DNA from: Siphonodentalium dalli
Taxonomy: Eukaryota; Mollusca; Scaphopoda; Gadilida; Siphonodentaliidae
NCBI GenBank assembly: GCA_032622095.1
Contig: CP136065.1
Coordinates: 64,403,094-64,467,093 of the forward strand
Length of the DNA stretch: 64,000 nt
Direction: 5' to 3'
Shown here: one piece after another, positions 1-11,455 of the stretch
How positions within the stretch are numbered: position 1 is the stretch's first letter
Layout: each line of letters starts with the position of its first letter
The notes under the pieces: model-generated
The model's database searches: none
What the model saw: the letters and a program-made list of their open reading frames with translations, nothing else
Told to the model about the DNA's origin: nothing
Made by a program: the position numbers and the translations under genes

Positions 1-260
1 CATGGTAACACCACGGTAAACCAAAGTATACCACCATGGTAACACCATGGTAAAAAAAAACCGAGATATTTTGGCCACCTATCATGGTGTCACCATGGTG
101 GTTTACCAAGGTGGTTTTTACCATGGTAGTTTACCACCATGGTAACACCTCGGTAAACCACCATGGTAAACCACCATGTTGACACCACGATGGGTGGTCA
201 AAATATCTCGGTTTTTTTTACCATGGTTTACCGTGGTGTTTTACCATGGTGGCACCAAGG
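1..260. repeat. CCATGGTAAAC-type palindromic repeat cluster
   Basis: Short units related to CCATGGTAAACCACC occur again and again on both strands. A larger inverted pair is embedded in them: a run of A followed by CCGAGATATTTTGGCCACC near 52-89, and its complement GGTGGTCAAAATATCTCGG near 193-214. The block can therefore fold into a long hairpin and is probably the inner part or an end of a foldback element cut by the window edge. No coding sense was found; the short open frame here is an accident of the repeats. Confidence 0.7.
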
Positions 261-494
261 GGTATTTTTATATGGGAAAACTGGCGGATTTCGACGAAAT
301 TTGATACCTAGGTGCAACACACGTGTCTCGGAAGCTGTTGCAATTGCTTTTTCGAACAAAACCATGGGACGAACCATGCCAGTGGCGGGCTAATCTCCTA
401 GTTCAATATAAACAGAAAGCCATTTAAAGTTTCTAAGACTGTGACATCACATAAACAATATGTTGTCAAGTGAAACACAGCTTGGACAACTTAA

Positions 495-1077
495 AGGGGT
501 ACTGTACGCCAAATGTTGTTGTTGGTTTCTATAATCTCCGAGTCGGAGAATAAGGTAACAATTTTTTCATTATTTGAAAGTCTGTTGAGTACGAAGTAGT
601 GTTACGGATGACAAATTTACCGGAATGCAAAAATACAAATTATCGTTGTCGAGTAATTTTTGTACAGTTTTCAACCAAATGAATCAAATAAAAGTTATAT
701 TATAGGCATACTAGTCCCGTATAATCATTTAAGTTATTGTATCGTCGCTAGTCAGTGGGTGGCTTGGGTGTTCTCCCCGTATCATCATAATATTTTAAGT
801 GATCGTATGTGCGATCGGTTTAACAATCCAGTATCCCTCAATTAATTTATTTGATTACGGAAATTCGTAATTTAATTGACGCCATTTTATGGCTCCAGTC
901 ATAAATTCAATTTATATCAAATTATTAACTTTTAAATTATTAAATTTTAAGATAGCCTATTAACCTGAGCGTTTACAGAATACATCTTCGACTCAAATTA
1001 CTTATGTTTCTATATATTATCGATATTAGATCGTTGTTGTCACCGGAAATTTAATGAAAATGGCGTACAGTACCCCT
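495..1077. mobile_element. MITE with TTAA target site (AGGGGTACTGTACGCCA family)
   Basis: The element is bounded by AGGGGTACTGTACGCCA at the left and the exact complement TGGCGTACAGTACCCCT at the right. A TTAA lies directly outside each end (491-494 and 1078-1081). It is about 583 bp, AT-rich and non-coding, so it is a non-autonomous DNA transposon. TTAA duplication is typical of piggyBac-type integration, but that superfamily is inferred from the target site only. Related copies lie at 5947-6064 and 20295-20781. Confidence 0.8.
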
Positions 1078-1081
1078 TTAA

Positions 1082-2806
1082 CTTGATCAATCGCAGTCAT
1101 TGATATGCTTTAAATTTAATATTCTGATAATTTCATTGTGTTGCGCCTTGTTAAATTTAGTTTTTTCAGCTATAAAACATGATGCAATGAAGACACACAT
1201 GTAAATGGTGTAGTCTATGCTGTGTCAGCTAACTGCATTGTCAGTTAGATACCAACATACATGATTGAGAGAAATGAAGGAGCTTCTGAAATTAGTTGAA
1301 GTATTGGGTGTCTCCTCAGTCTGACTGATGCTGCCTCTGATAATAAATAGCTGTTATGATTATTAAAAACTGGCAGATGTATTGTGATTATCTAGGAGTA
1401 ACAGCATATACTGACAATTACCCCCCCCCCCCCCCCCATTTCCCCAATATTCTTGACATGGTCTTTGTTAATGCAGATGTCCACCGCTCTAACAACACCA
1501 CCACCCCACTGGCACTTGGCACAAAATCTTATGTGTGGATGAAAACTTAACCAAATTTGACACTTATACAGATCTTTTTCATAAATACTAAAGTAGATTC
1601 ACACAGAAACTTACTCCAGAATGTTGAGCTTGATTTGTATAATTTTATATAGATTGTCACTAAACACACACCAAATCTTGGCAAGTGAGATTGGTCACCC
1701 CCCCCCCCCCCCCATCCAATAGCCAGTCTACACTAATTTAGTAAAGTTTGCAACTAATATGGGCTATATGGCAAAAGGAAACACATATTATAAACTTTTC
1801 CACTTGGATTGGATATTTTACACAAAAGAGCTTTATTTAGTGAAGTAAATGAACAAATGGTGATATTTTGGGCAGATCTTTAAGGTGACACTCCACAGTT
1901 TCAACAGGCAGAGGCCCAGGAATAGGGGGGGGGGGGGGCATAGATTCATTGAAACTTATCTGGATTATGATCCCAAACCATATAGACAATATATATGCCT
2001 GAAATTAGTACAGAATAGGAATTCAGAATTTGATACATAATGCCCATAATATATGTGCGATCAAGAGTTATGGCCCTTGATCTTTTGATCGAAAATGTGA
2101 TTTTTATTAAAAAAATGACAAAAATATTGCATTTTCATACCCAAGGGGCACGAATACCATAAGTTTTCGATAATGGTCAGCTATGCTGTTTCAAAGGCCT
2201 CTGGCTTCCAACATCAACATGAAAAAATTTCAAACTTTCGCCGTTTACAATTCCAGAAAATAAATTTTTAATGCAGATGACAAATTTTGGGTGCTAAAAA
2301 ATTTACCCAGTATATAGAGCCACTGTTTCGCAGGAAACGCTACTGCTGTCTATGGGAGGGGTCAACGTCACTTGCACTTAATTTTTTCATCTGTCTAGAA
2401 GACCTTCTAAAATTACACAAATTCATATCCCACCTTGTCTCAATATACATACCACATGAATGGTGCCAGAAACCACTAGCACTTTCTTTCTATAAAATCA
2501 CCCCTACTGATCATTCGAAACTGTGGAGTGTTACCTGTGCAGTATGACTTTTTTATCGGGACTCTGTGACGTCACGAATTAACTCTATTGCGAAATGAAT
2601 CGGTGAAATTGTGATGCGCGCGCAACACTGGTGGACTCAGCAGACGTTTCACTTCCGTGTTGAGTTTTTTTTTCACTTCCGTGTTTACTTTTCCAAATCA
2701 TTGCTTTCTGGTGATCAAAATACAGGCTTTTATAGATAATTAAGTGCAGACAAATACCAAAAATAACCACAAATATTTTATTCCCAAAATTCGGATAATA
2801 AAATTG
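1082..2806. other. Non-coding stretch with poly-C and poly-G tracts
   Basis: No gene is recognised. Long homopolymers stand out: C runs near 1421-1437 and 1699-1713, and a G run near 1926-1938. The rest is AT-rich single-copy-looking sequence, and its short open frames show no family resemblance. Confidence 0.5.
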
Positions 2807-2974
2807 TCATTATACAATGTGGTGTACAGTATGAGTTTTTCTTGTACTCGTCAAGGTTGTAGTGAAAAGTCATATTGGACTCGACGCTGTGTGTTTCGTC
2901 CAATATGACTTTTCACCACAACCTGGACTCGCACAAGAAGAAAAAACACATACTGTACACAGCATTGTATAATA
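2807..2974. repeat. Foldback hairpin element, ~70 bp arms
   Basis: The left arm runs from ATTATACAATGTGGTGTACAG through AGTCATATTGGA (to ~2879). The right arm runs from TCCAATATGACTTTTCACC through CTGTACACAGCATTGTATAAT (from ~2899). The arms match over about 70 bp with a ~20 bp loop. This is a small MITE or foldback; no target duplication was identified. Confidence 0.75.
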
Positions 2975-3775
2975 ACTTTATATTATAGAACTGTGTTTAA
3001 ATCTACTAAAGTATGCATATACATGTATGGTAGCCAAAAAAAATTGTATGATTTGTATGACCTCTATACAAAGGTACATTATGTATTAAATTGATAGCAT
3101 GTTGGCACATGTAAATATGAACATAGCTGTATATATTTAATATATTTATCTCAATGCCTTTGTTAAGGAAATGAGAAATAAATGAATTGAGTTGGAAACA
3201 TTTATACCTTCAATGTGCCTTTATATACCTACAGTGGCGATTAACAACATATTTTAAACAATGAGCTTTAATACTATACTTGTAGTAGAGTGCGTGATCA
3301 TGGTATAACGAGAGAACGATCACGATCGACAGATGTTTAACCCACCGCTTGTCGATAGTAAATTGCTATGATAGGAATAATAATTTACAGTTTTTAAGTT
3401 GAATTATAGAGTATACTGTTATGATCTAAATTAGTATAGACAAATTTACATACTAACACAAATTATTGGAATTAATGGATCAAAAGAGAAGGGTTAATGT
3501 AATATCTAAACTATAGAGCATGTGACCACTATCACAGTGTAAGCGTTCTATTTATGTTGACGCAAATTGACATGCGAGGTATCAAAAATAATATAGTTAT
3601 TTAATAATGGAAAAGGTTAAAAGACATGGAATGGGTGAAAGGTGTTCAATCACCTATCTCGGCACTGTTTGATCCAATGTAAGTCCAAGCACCCGAGGAC
3701 CTAGAGCTCCAATGGTCCAGTTAAAAAAATCACCTGCTATCAAATTTACATGCTATGTGGTGGTTAACACAAACA
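2975..3775. other. No recognised feature
   Basis: AT-rich sequence with no convincing coding region, RNA gene or repeat structure visible by eye. Confidence 0.4.
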
Positions 3776-4470
3776 AAAATGAAAAAGAGCCATAACTCCG
3801 TAAACAAAATTAGAATCAAATCCATATTCAAACTCAATCTGTATTTTGGCTGACAAACTGACATACCACATTTTGTTCAGATCAGATAAGAAATGTTTGA
3901 GTTATCGCAGCATGTGCGAATTCTAAGTCGAAAAAGGCTCGTAACTCCGTAAAAAAAAACTCGAGTCAAACACCTATTCAAACTCGATCTGTATTTTGGG
4001 CTGAGAAACTCATACAAAATTTGGTCCCGATCGGATAGGAAATGTTTGAGTTATTAAACCATGCCTAAAATGTCTACAGACAGACGGACATACATACTGA
4101 TGAATTACCAGTGGTCAATCCAGACGTCGATACTATGTGTACCAACTATACTGTGAATACACAACTATTAAATATGTGCTTACATGGGTGTTCATTAATA
4201 AACCTGACATACCAAATTTGATTCCGATCGGATTAAAAATGTTTTAGTTATCGCAGCATGCGTAAATTATAAGTCGAAAAAAGGACCATAACTCCGTAAA
4301 TAAAATTTAGATCAAACCCATATTCGATCTGTATTTTGGGCTGAGAAACTATTATACAAATTTTTTTTCCCCATCGGATAGAAAGTGGTTGAGTTATCGC
4401 ACCATGCGTAAAGTGACACGGGCAGACGGACATCCTAACAGACGGACGAACGAACGAACGACGAGTGGTC
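3776..4470. repeat. Diverged direct repeats ('ATAACTCCGTAAA' family)
   Basis: At least three diverged units begin near 3780, 3932 and 4270. They share the order CATAACTCCGTAAA, then CTGTATTTTGGGCTGAGAAAC, then GATCGGATAGGAAATG, then TTGAGTTATCGCACCATGCG. The block ends in a purine-rich run (ACGGACGAACGAACGAACG). It is non-coding and interspersed: a decayed unit recurs at 60440-60545. I know this general style of repeat from mollusc genomes, but no named family is assigned. Confidence 0.6.
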
Positions 4471-5378
4471 AATCTGGACGTCGACACTATGTGTACCATA
4501 CTATATATGGTATGGGTACACATGAAACAGTTATCCCTGTGTCGGGTATGGGGAATATGTCACAGGGGAAGTGTGGGCTGGGGGAAATGGACGTCCGTAA
4601 TTCGCAGCTGGAACCCGAAAGCGATCTTGGTCTGTATTTTATGATTTTAAACGTGTATGCCGACTTTTATTCCATTCATTCAACAGTAACTGAAGTTCAA
4701 ACGGAAACAAAAAATTGAACACAAATTGCAACCAGGGAAGTAGCTCTTTAAAATGTGCTGCCAGAACACGAAATCTAAGTTCACCTGTATGTTAGGGTTG
4801 TAAACTGAAATCTGTATACCAAACATGGTTCACGCAGGCCAATGGTCACTTTGTTTTTCGAAAATGGCCAAAAACAAATTCATTTGGCCAAACTTTTGGC
4901 CATATTTTTGGTTTACCCAAAATCGGATATCTAATTCAAAAACCCAAATTGATTTTGTAACGGGAGCAACATGAGAATCACATTTATAATCGATCATCTG
5001 CTAACTGATTAGGTGATACAGCTTAATGGGTAACAATAGACACTCATGGCAGTGCACTATAAAACAATGTAATAAAACAATGATGAGGATCCGTTGTCTG
5101 TCATACGTCTGAATGGTAGATGGCGGGTAGAGGTATATTGTCAAGTAACAATGGTGGGATTAAAGAGGTCTAGAGTCGGTATTTGAAGGTATGAACATAA
5201 CTATATAGAATGTTAGATAAATAAAAAATATTTATTAATTGTGAGACCAGAAAATGAGGATTTAATTTGGCCAAAAAATACCATTGACCTAAAGGTTTTT
5301 CGGCCCAGCATGAACACTTGATGCCAAATTTCATATAAATTATTGTCTGGAAACGAAAAAACAAAAACAAATATGCAT
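4471..5378. other. Non-coding, with TTGGCCA-rich patch
   Basis: No gene is recognised. A short patch at about 4855-4925 is rich in GGCCAAA/TTTGGCC motifs. The remainder shows nothing supportable. Confidence 0.4.
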
Positions 5379-5543
5379 ACAGTAATGCTCTAAGTAATCG
5401 ACTCTTTAACCACAGCAGAATTATGGGTAACTTTTCAGGATTTAGTCGGAAACATGACTTGTTGCCATATTTCCGACTAAATCCTGAAAAGTTACCCATA
5501 ATTCTGATGTGGTTAAAGAGTAGATTACTTAGATCATTACTGT
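5379..5543. mobile_element. Long-hairpin MITE, copy 1 (ACAGTAATG family)
   Basis: The sequence starts ACAGTAATGCTCTAAGTAAT and ends in the near complement ATTACTTAGATCATTACTGT. Arms are about 75 bp and include GGGTAACTTTTCAGGATTTA and its complement. The loop is only ~18 bp. The same family occurs at 11285-11455, 13332-13450 and 62515-62735, so it is a mobile non-autonomous foldback. Confidence 0.8.
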
Positions 5544-5946
5544 ATGTCAACGACGGACAAATCGAAACATACTTCCAGTTTAAAACAATGTGCGTATCAT
5601 AGATGGTGCTCGTCAAGTGTTTTTTCCATAGCTGAGAATCTGGTTTTCGAAATCATATCGAGATATAGTCCAACAAATTAGACTATTCGGATTAATACAT
5701 ATTTTAATATTTGGACATTTACGATTGTATTAATCCTTATAGTCTAATAAAAGAGCCGAAATCCAACTTAACACAAATTTTGAAGCAGGTCAACATCAAT
5801 GACCACCGATATGACCCCATCAAAATACCATTTTCTCTTAAATTATCTGCAAATAAATTAGTCTTACCTGTAGCGGAGATAGTATTCTTTGTGTTCACAC
5901 ATAGATTGTGATATAAAAGTTGTCAGAATTACAGATTTGTTAGTTT

Positions 5947-6064
5947 AAAGGGGTACTGTACGCCATTTTCATTAAATTTCCGGTGATAACGATCTAATAT
6001 CGATAATATATAGAAACGTAAGTAATTTGAGTCGAAGATGTATTCTGTAAACGCTCAGGTTAAA
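5947..6064. mobile_element. Truncated TTAA MITE (AGGGGTACTGTACGCCA family)
   Basis: About 115 bp are the reverse complement of the right end of the 495-1077 element, including the terminus and the TTTCCGGTGA-to-AACGCTCAGG interior. It then stops at another TTAAAGGG motif. This is one end of a family member, probably cut by a second insertion or a deletion. Confidence 0.7.
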
Positions 6065-7336
6065 GGGATAGTACTCAGATGACCGGTGGCACGTCGATCT
6101 CAAGTTGCAAAACAGAGTTCAGTCCCCTCGCCACGCGATGTCCTCCGACTGCGTGACTTTAAGCACTGTCTGATTTGTTTACCTCCGGGTTGGGAAAAAC
6201 CCATAAATTGTAACTTCCGCATCATGTTACTTCCCAAGTTAACGACGTTTGTTGTGAGAAATTCGCACCACAAAGACAGCATATATTGCAGAAATTATAC
6301 TAGCAACGCTTATGTGATATGGAAATGCGACATTCCACGGTCAATGTCCGTTTAATCGTACCGGTACTCAAGTAATCCTAGACAGTTGACAGCAACCAGC
6401 AGGTTGAACTTGGAATGATCTGGAATGGAAGACGAGTCACAAACAAGTTTCCATTATTGGCATGAACTGATCGATGAATACGTTGCAGTATATCGGCTGA
6501 TGTCAACCCCATGCAGACTTGGAAGGTTGCGTAAGTTTGTGTCTTACTAAATTGTATGGGAAAGGGAGCCCAAATTCACATTTAAATATCAGGTCTGGGT
6601 GAACACCAATTGATCGAAATCCAATAAAACATGGCTGACACTGACATGCCGAGTCAGTCACTGTCAGTAGCCGAGAGGTGCTCACTCCAATTCTTGAATA
6701 TTTAAATGGTGTTTGTTTGAAGATTTTTAAACGTTTATTTATAATCTCATTCTCTCAAAAGAAATCCAAATGTTTTTAATTAGTTACCAAGTTGAACGAT
6801 ATCATGGAACAGTTTAGTGTGACTCCCCTTATCCAGCGATGTATATATACGTCCATGCCTTATCTCAGATGCATCTAGGTGGTGTAAGACCAGTCTATAT
6901 TATATCGATTAGTCTATATAAAGATCTATTGGTGGTTCACCCAGACCTGCATGTTTATTAATAATCGCATTGAATGTACCGAAGCTCAACAATCATCTGC
7001 AGGTCTCGGTGAACCACTGGTTGATCTGTATAAAACTGATCAGTCTATCTTTATATTGAATATATTCAGTAAATAATTATTCCGTGTCTTTCAACAGAAA
7101 TTAGAATTATCTCTTTTTAAGTATTGGATGTAATATAATTTATACCACTATAGAACAGTTCAGAGTGACTCGACTTATCCCCAATGCCTGCATATGATGA
7201 ATGACCAATCGGTCTATTCTATAGCGATTAGTCTAATAAAGGTCGATCGTTGGTTCACCATGACCTGTTGATTTGCACTTAAGTGCAAATTATGTAAACA
7301 GTGTAAATCATTTGCACATTCAAAGTGCTATTAAAC
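6065..7336. other. Non-coding, with repeated GGTTCACC/CAGACCTG motif
   Basis: No gene is recognised. Related motifs of the type CAGGTCTGGGTGAACCAC occur at ~6590, ~6935, ~7000 and ~7250 in both orientations with GATCGA or AGTCTAT nearby. This suggests decayed inverted-repeat elements. The open frame at 6086-6355 shows no recognisable domain. Confidence 0.4.
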
Positions 7337-7340
7337 TTAA

Positions 7341-7850
7341 AGGCATGTGAGGCCTTAGTTGTCGAAAATATTGATATTTGTTCTAATCACCGTAAATAGA
7401 AAAACATTAAAACGCATACAGTTTCGTTCATATATACCATGACCATCACGTAAACAGCATGTTATCATAAAGACCTACAATATTTTACCTAAGCAAGAGC
7501 CTGATTGTGTTACAGAAGACAGCACAATATTAATGCAACTCTTGAACTGGCTAATCACACACACAAATGGCATAAACGCTCTTTATTAGTTCCATATCAG
7601 GAATTCACCAACAAAGAACGCTCTTTATGTTTACCATCATAATATAAACAAACACCAGAAAAGTTACTTTTTATGCTTTTGTTTACATAACAATGGTCAA
7701 ACATTTGACAATAACATACTCTTTATGCGATATTTCTTATTTGTATATGGACAAAGTCTGTCTACATTTTGATGTTCTTTATTTTTGTGGCGGTTTTCGA
7801 AGGGTGGAAATATTTTCACAGGATACCCACCGCCAAGGCCAACCGTACCT
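7341..7850. mobile_element. TTAA MITE, intact 'empty' copy of the 22-kb element
   Basis: The element starts AGGCATGTGAGGCC and ends GGCCAACCGTACCT, with TTAA outside both ends (7337-7340 and 7851-7854). Read in reverse it aligns along its whole length with 21992-23294, except that the latter carries an ~830 bp LINE fragment. This copy therefore preserves the pre-insertion site (GTAAACAGCATGTTATCATAAAGACC near 7440-7470). It is non-coding. Confidence 0.8.
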
Positions 7851-7854
7851 TTAA

Positions 7855-9400
7855 ATTATCTGTATCTGGAATATGTACCATACATGAAAGGTGTTCATAG
7901 ACCCAATCATTTAATTATGCTCTATGTAAAAAAAACATTTATTTGAGCTCAATTAAGCGCACATAATTTGCGCTTAAGTGTAAATAAGACATGAGACTAT
8001 CATACATGTATTTAATAATATATACTAGTCCACCTATTTGTAATTCCTTTCTCAGAGTCTAATTCACTCTTTTTTTATTTCTAGACAATCTGATTTATGC
8101 TCAAGCTCAAATAGATGAATTTTACTTTTAAAAGAGCAAATAAATTAATTCCGCTTAAGGCACTTTAAGATCAAATCAAATCTGTCAGATTATCACTTGG
8201 CCTTACATATGGGTGTCTTTTGTTTTGTTATATCTCCTCCCAAAATATGCATTACCCCAACCAATATCATAAGAACTGCTGAACATATGCAGTTAACAGG
8301 GATGGGTATATATCCTGTGTACCTGTTAGGAAATTGTGGACTACAAGTGGAACAATTTTCCTCTACCAACAACATTGGTATCTCCCACCCACATAATATT
8401 TTTCCACTTATTTTACCCTCACAATCACATATTTTGCTTTATATAGTGATGATATGGCAAGAAATTAACTATGTCTGAGAAAAATGTGGTTGAGTCTGGG
8501 TTTATGATGGGGTGGACTCTGGGGAGATACCCAGGACTGAGAATCTTCTCCGCCGCCCATCTAGTAGCTGCATATGACCAAAACATCATCTATCGCTTAT
8601 TTTGCTTTATATACTTCATCCGAGAAAAAGTTTATTAAGTTGGGGATTGGGGGAGATACCAAGTCCTGATTATCACTTATTTTGCTTTATATAGTCCAAA
8701 AATTCTCAAATGTAGCTCAGGGAAGAATCCAGAGATAATTTGGGGACACCTGTTTCCAGCAGAGGATATGTAGCGGTATCCCAATATAACTTTAAAATAC
8801 GGCTTCTACACCAAACCAACACAGATACAGACGCATATATTATAAATAGGACATAAAATATTTCTGATTTAAAAATTCAACATGCAAATGAAGGCTGTAT
8901 TGCAACTGCAGATTTTTTAATACAGCGCTTATTGTTGAATTGCCTTTGGGCACCCATACCTGTAACAGCTATCAAAACAGCCCTGGAAATTTCCCTGATG
9001 TAGCTTCTGCGTGAGTGGGGGGGGGGGGATTATAATCAGCCTGCTCATACTTGGGTAGCACCCATCCATCCAAACACCAACACAATCAACTCAATAAAGT
9101 TAATTTCTCACCATTTCATGACTATATAAAGCAATAATAAGCAATAAAATCATAAGTTTATTTTTTCTCATATGTAGCTACTAGGTGGTAATTGGATACT
9201 CAGGTCGTTTTATCCCCCCCCCCCCCCCCCCATACCTGTTCAGTGACCTGTTAGGAAATTATCGAGTACCGGTATATGAGACATAGGTTTGTCATGATAT
9301 TTTAAGTTTAATATCTTTGTAGAAGTAAGATGTCCAAAACTTCAACTATCAAGGTGAATTTCTTCGGGTTAACCCTTTCATGACTGCATCTTCTTGAAAT
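7855..9400. other. Non-coding region with CTTAAG palindromes, local repeats and a C tract
   Basis: No gene is recognised. Palindromic motifs around GCTTAAG occur near 7950-7985 and 8145-8165. A local direct repeat built on TTATTTTGCTTTATATAGT recurs at ~8430, ~8600 and ~8675. ACCTGTTAGGAAATT occurs at ~8325 and ~9245. There is a G run near 9018 and a C run near 9216-9231. Confidence 0.45.
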
Positions 9401-9418
9401 TTTGTGAAAACCCTGTTC

Positions 9419-9560
9419 CAATGCATTCTCTTATATTTAAGAGAATTAATGCATTCTCTTATATTTAAGAGAATTCATTGGCTTAACAATATTTACCTTG
9501 ACCTTGTAAGCCATTGCATTCTCTTATATATTCGAGGCTCGATATATAATAGAATGCACT
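9419..9560. repeat. Tandem hairpins (AATGCATTCTCTTATATTTAAGAG)
   Basis: Two adjacent units of ATGCATTCTCTTATATTT followed by AAGAGAATTcat each fold on themselves. A third, longer hairpin at ~9515-9560 uses the same ATTCTCTTATAT stem around a TATTCGAGGCTCGATATA loop. This may be the end of a foldback element. Confidence 0.6.
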
Positions 9561-9579
9561 GGCACAGGATCATTAATGC

Positions 9580-10700
9580 TGAACCAGCATGGCTCCAGTC
9601 ATAAAAGGGTTACGACCTGTAGCCCGTGCCAAAGGATTTAGTCATGCAAAGAGTAAAATCCAAGATGGCTGCTGGTGGCCATGTTTTTTGCTGAATGACC
9701 CCAAAATGACTCGTTCCCATCTACATGTCAATGCCAACAGCTATGACAAATTTTATAATGATCCAATTTTATAATGACCAAAGGTACGACCTGTAGCCCG
9801 TGCTAGAGGAAATTGTTGAAGAGTCACACACAAATAAACACACACACACGGACGACGATACCAAGCCATGGCAATAGCTAAAACTTTACAAAGTAAAGTT
9901 GAGCTAAAAATGAAAACACCACCTTCCCACCTGGGCCACCCATATTTTTCAATGACCGTTTATTACCAGAAACACAGGTATAGTTTTCGCCTGAAGAATA
10001 AATGTGAAATGGGCCTCTCTGGCTCACATATATGTTAGTTAAGACTAACCCAACCATTTGTTTTATTAGCTGAACTTTACTTTGTAAAGTTTGAGCTATT
10101 GCCATGGCTTTGTCGTCTGTGTGTGCGTATGTGTGTGTGTGATTCGTCAACAATACAGGCTACAGGTGCTACTTGTGGTCGGATCATTATGAAATTTGAC
10201 ATAGCTGTTGATATCAACATTTAGACTAGAACCGTTCATTTTGGGGTCATTCTGAAGAAAAAAAACATGGCCGCCAGCGACCATCTTGGATTTCAATATT
10301 CAATCCATTAGCACGGGCTACAGGGCGTACTGTTCTTCTGATTATCATGAAATTTGTCACGGATGTTAACAATGACATGTAGATGCGAACGAGTAACTTT
10401 GGGGTCATTCGGCCAAAAAAATGGCCACTGGCAGCCATCTTAGATTTTACTGTTTGCATGACTAAATTCTCTGGCACAGCCTACAGGTCGTACCTTTGGT
10501 TGGATCATCATGAAATTTGTCACGGATGATATTGACATGGAGATGGGGAATGAGTAATTTTGGGGTCATTCGGCTACATTAGTGGGGTCGTTCGGCCAAA
10601 AATCATGGCCGCTGGCAGCCATCTTGGATTTTACTCTTTGCATGACTAAATCCTTTGGCCAGGGTTACAGGTCGCATCTTTTGTCAGATCATTGTGAAAT
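9580..10700. repeat. Diverged array of ~150-190 bp repeats in both orientations
   Basis: Units share CCTGTAGCCCGTGCCA, GGATTTAGTCATGCAAA, AATCCAAGATGGCTGC, and ACCCCAAAATGACTCG or its complement. One unit reads forward at ~9600-9790. At least three read in reverse between ~10155 and ~10690. Between them an inverted pair (TTTACAAAGTAAAGTTGAGCT at ~9890; complement at ~10075) encloses ~190 bp. It is non-coding. Confidence 0.65.
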
Positions 10701-11284
10701 TTGTCATGGATGAGATCGAGTCATTTTTTGGTTATTCGGCCAAAATCATGGCTGATGGTCAAAAACTCAAAATGGACAAAATGAATTTTTATTCCAAACC
10801 AATTGCAGCACATCTCACACCATATCATATGTCATCTTATATGATGCACATTCTTTATTCAATATTCCAATGATGTTATAGATATTCTTTTCTGACAGAA
10901 AAGTATTTAAAAATGTATGCCGTTTCATGTTAAACCAAAAATTAAATCAACTTTTCTTATATTTCAGATCAGTTGTTCATGCACTTGTAGCCCAGTCCAT
11001 GCACAGAATATAAATAGAAGGAATGAAAGAATGATTGAGACCGATGGGTGTCAGCATGGTTTGAGGATTGCACCACTAGAATATTGACAGGTACATACAT
11101 GTACATTAGAATTCTGAGAGCGGACATTTGAAACATTTTTTTGTTATAACTGATGTAGTTTATATCTACAGCTCAGCTTGTCAAAGGTTCTTTACTAAAT
11201 ACTCATGCAGTGACAAGTAGTTCCCTTAGGATATTTTCTATCTGTTGGTGTATCCTGAATTCCCTCCAAATGAATAATAGACAT

Positions 11285-11455
11285 ACAGTAATGCCCTCAG
11301 TAATCGACCTCTTAACCAAAGCAGAATTATGGGTAACTTTTCAGGATTTAGTCGGAAATATGGCTCTCGGGAGAGCTTTCCGATGAATGGCAACAAGTCA
11401 TATTTCCGACTAAATCCTGAAAAGTTACCCATAATTCTGCTTTGGTTAAGAAGTT
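11285..11455. mobile_element. Long-hairpin MITE, copy 2
   Basis: Same family as 5379-5543. ACAGTAATGCCCTCAGTAAT starts the left arm, and GGGTAACTTTTCAGGATTTA and its complement form the stem. The loop is longer (about 45 bp, CTCTCGGGAGAGC within). The outer part of the right arm is lost after ~11455. Confidence 0.75.

Noticed and set aside
5379-5543. Possible microRNA gene
   Set aside because: The stem is a repeat present in at least four places with near-perfect complementarity to the ends, which is a MITE architecture. Kept only as a testable idea in the findings.
6086-6355. 89-codon plus-strand frame after a TTAAAGGG motif
   Set aside because: No domain, no splice signals, and an overlapping frame on the other strand of similar length. 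Most likely chance.
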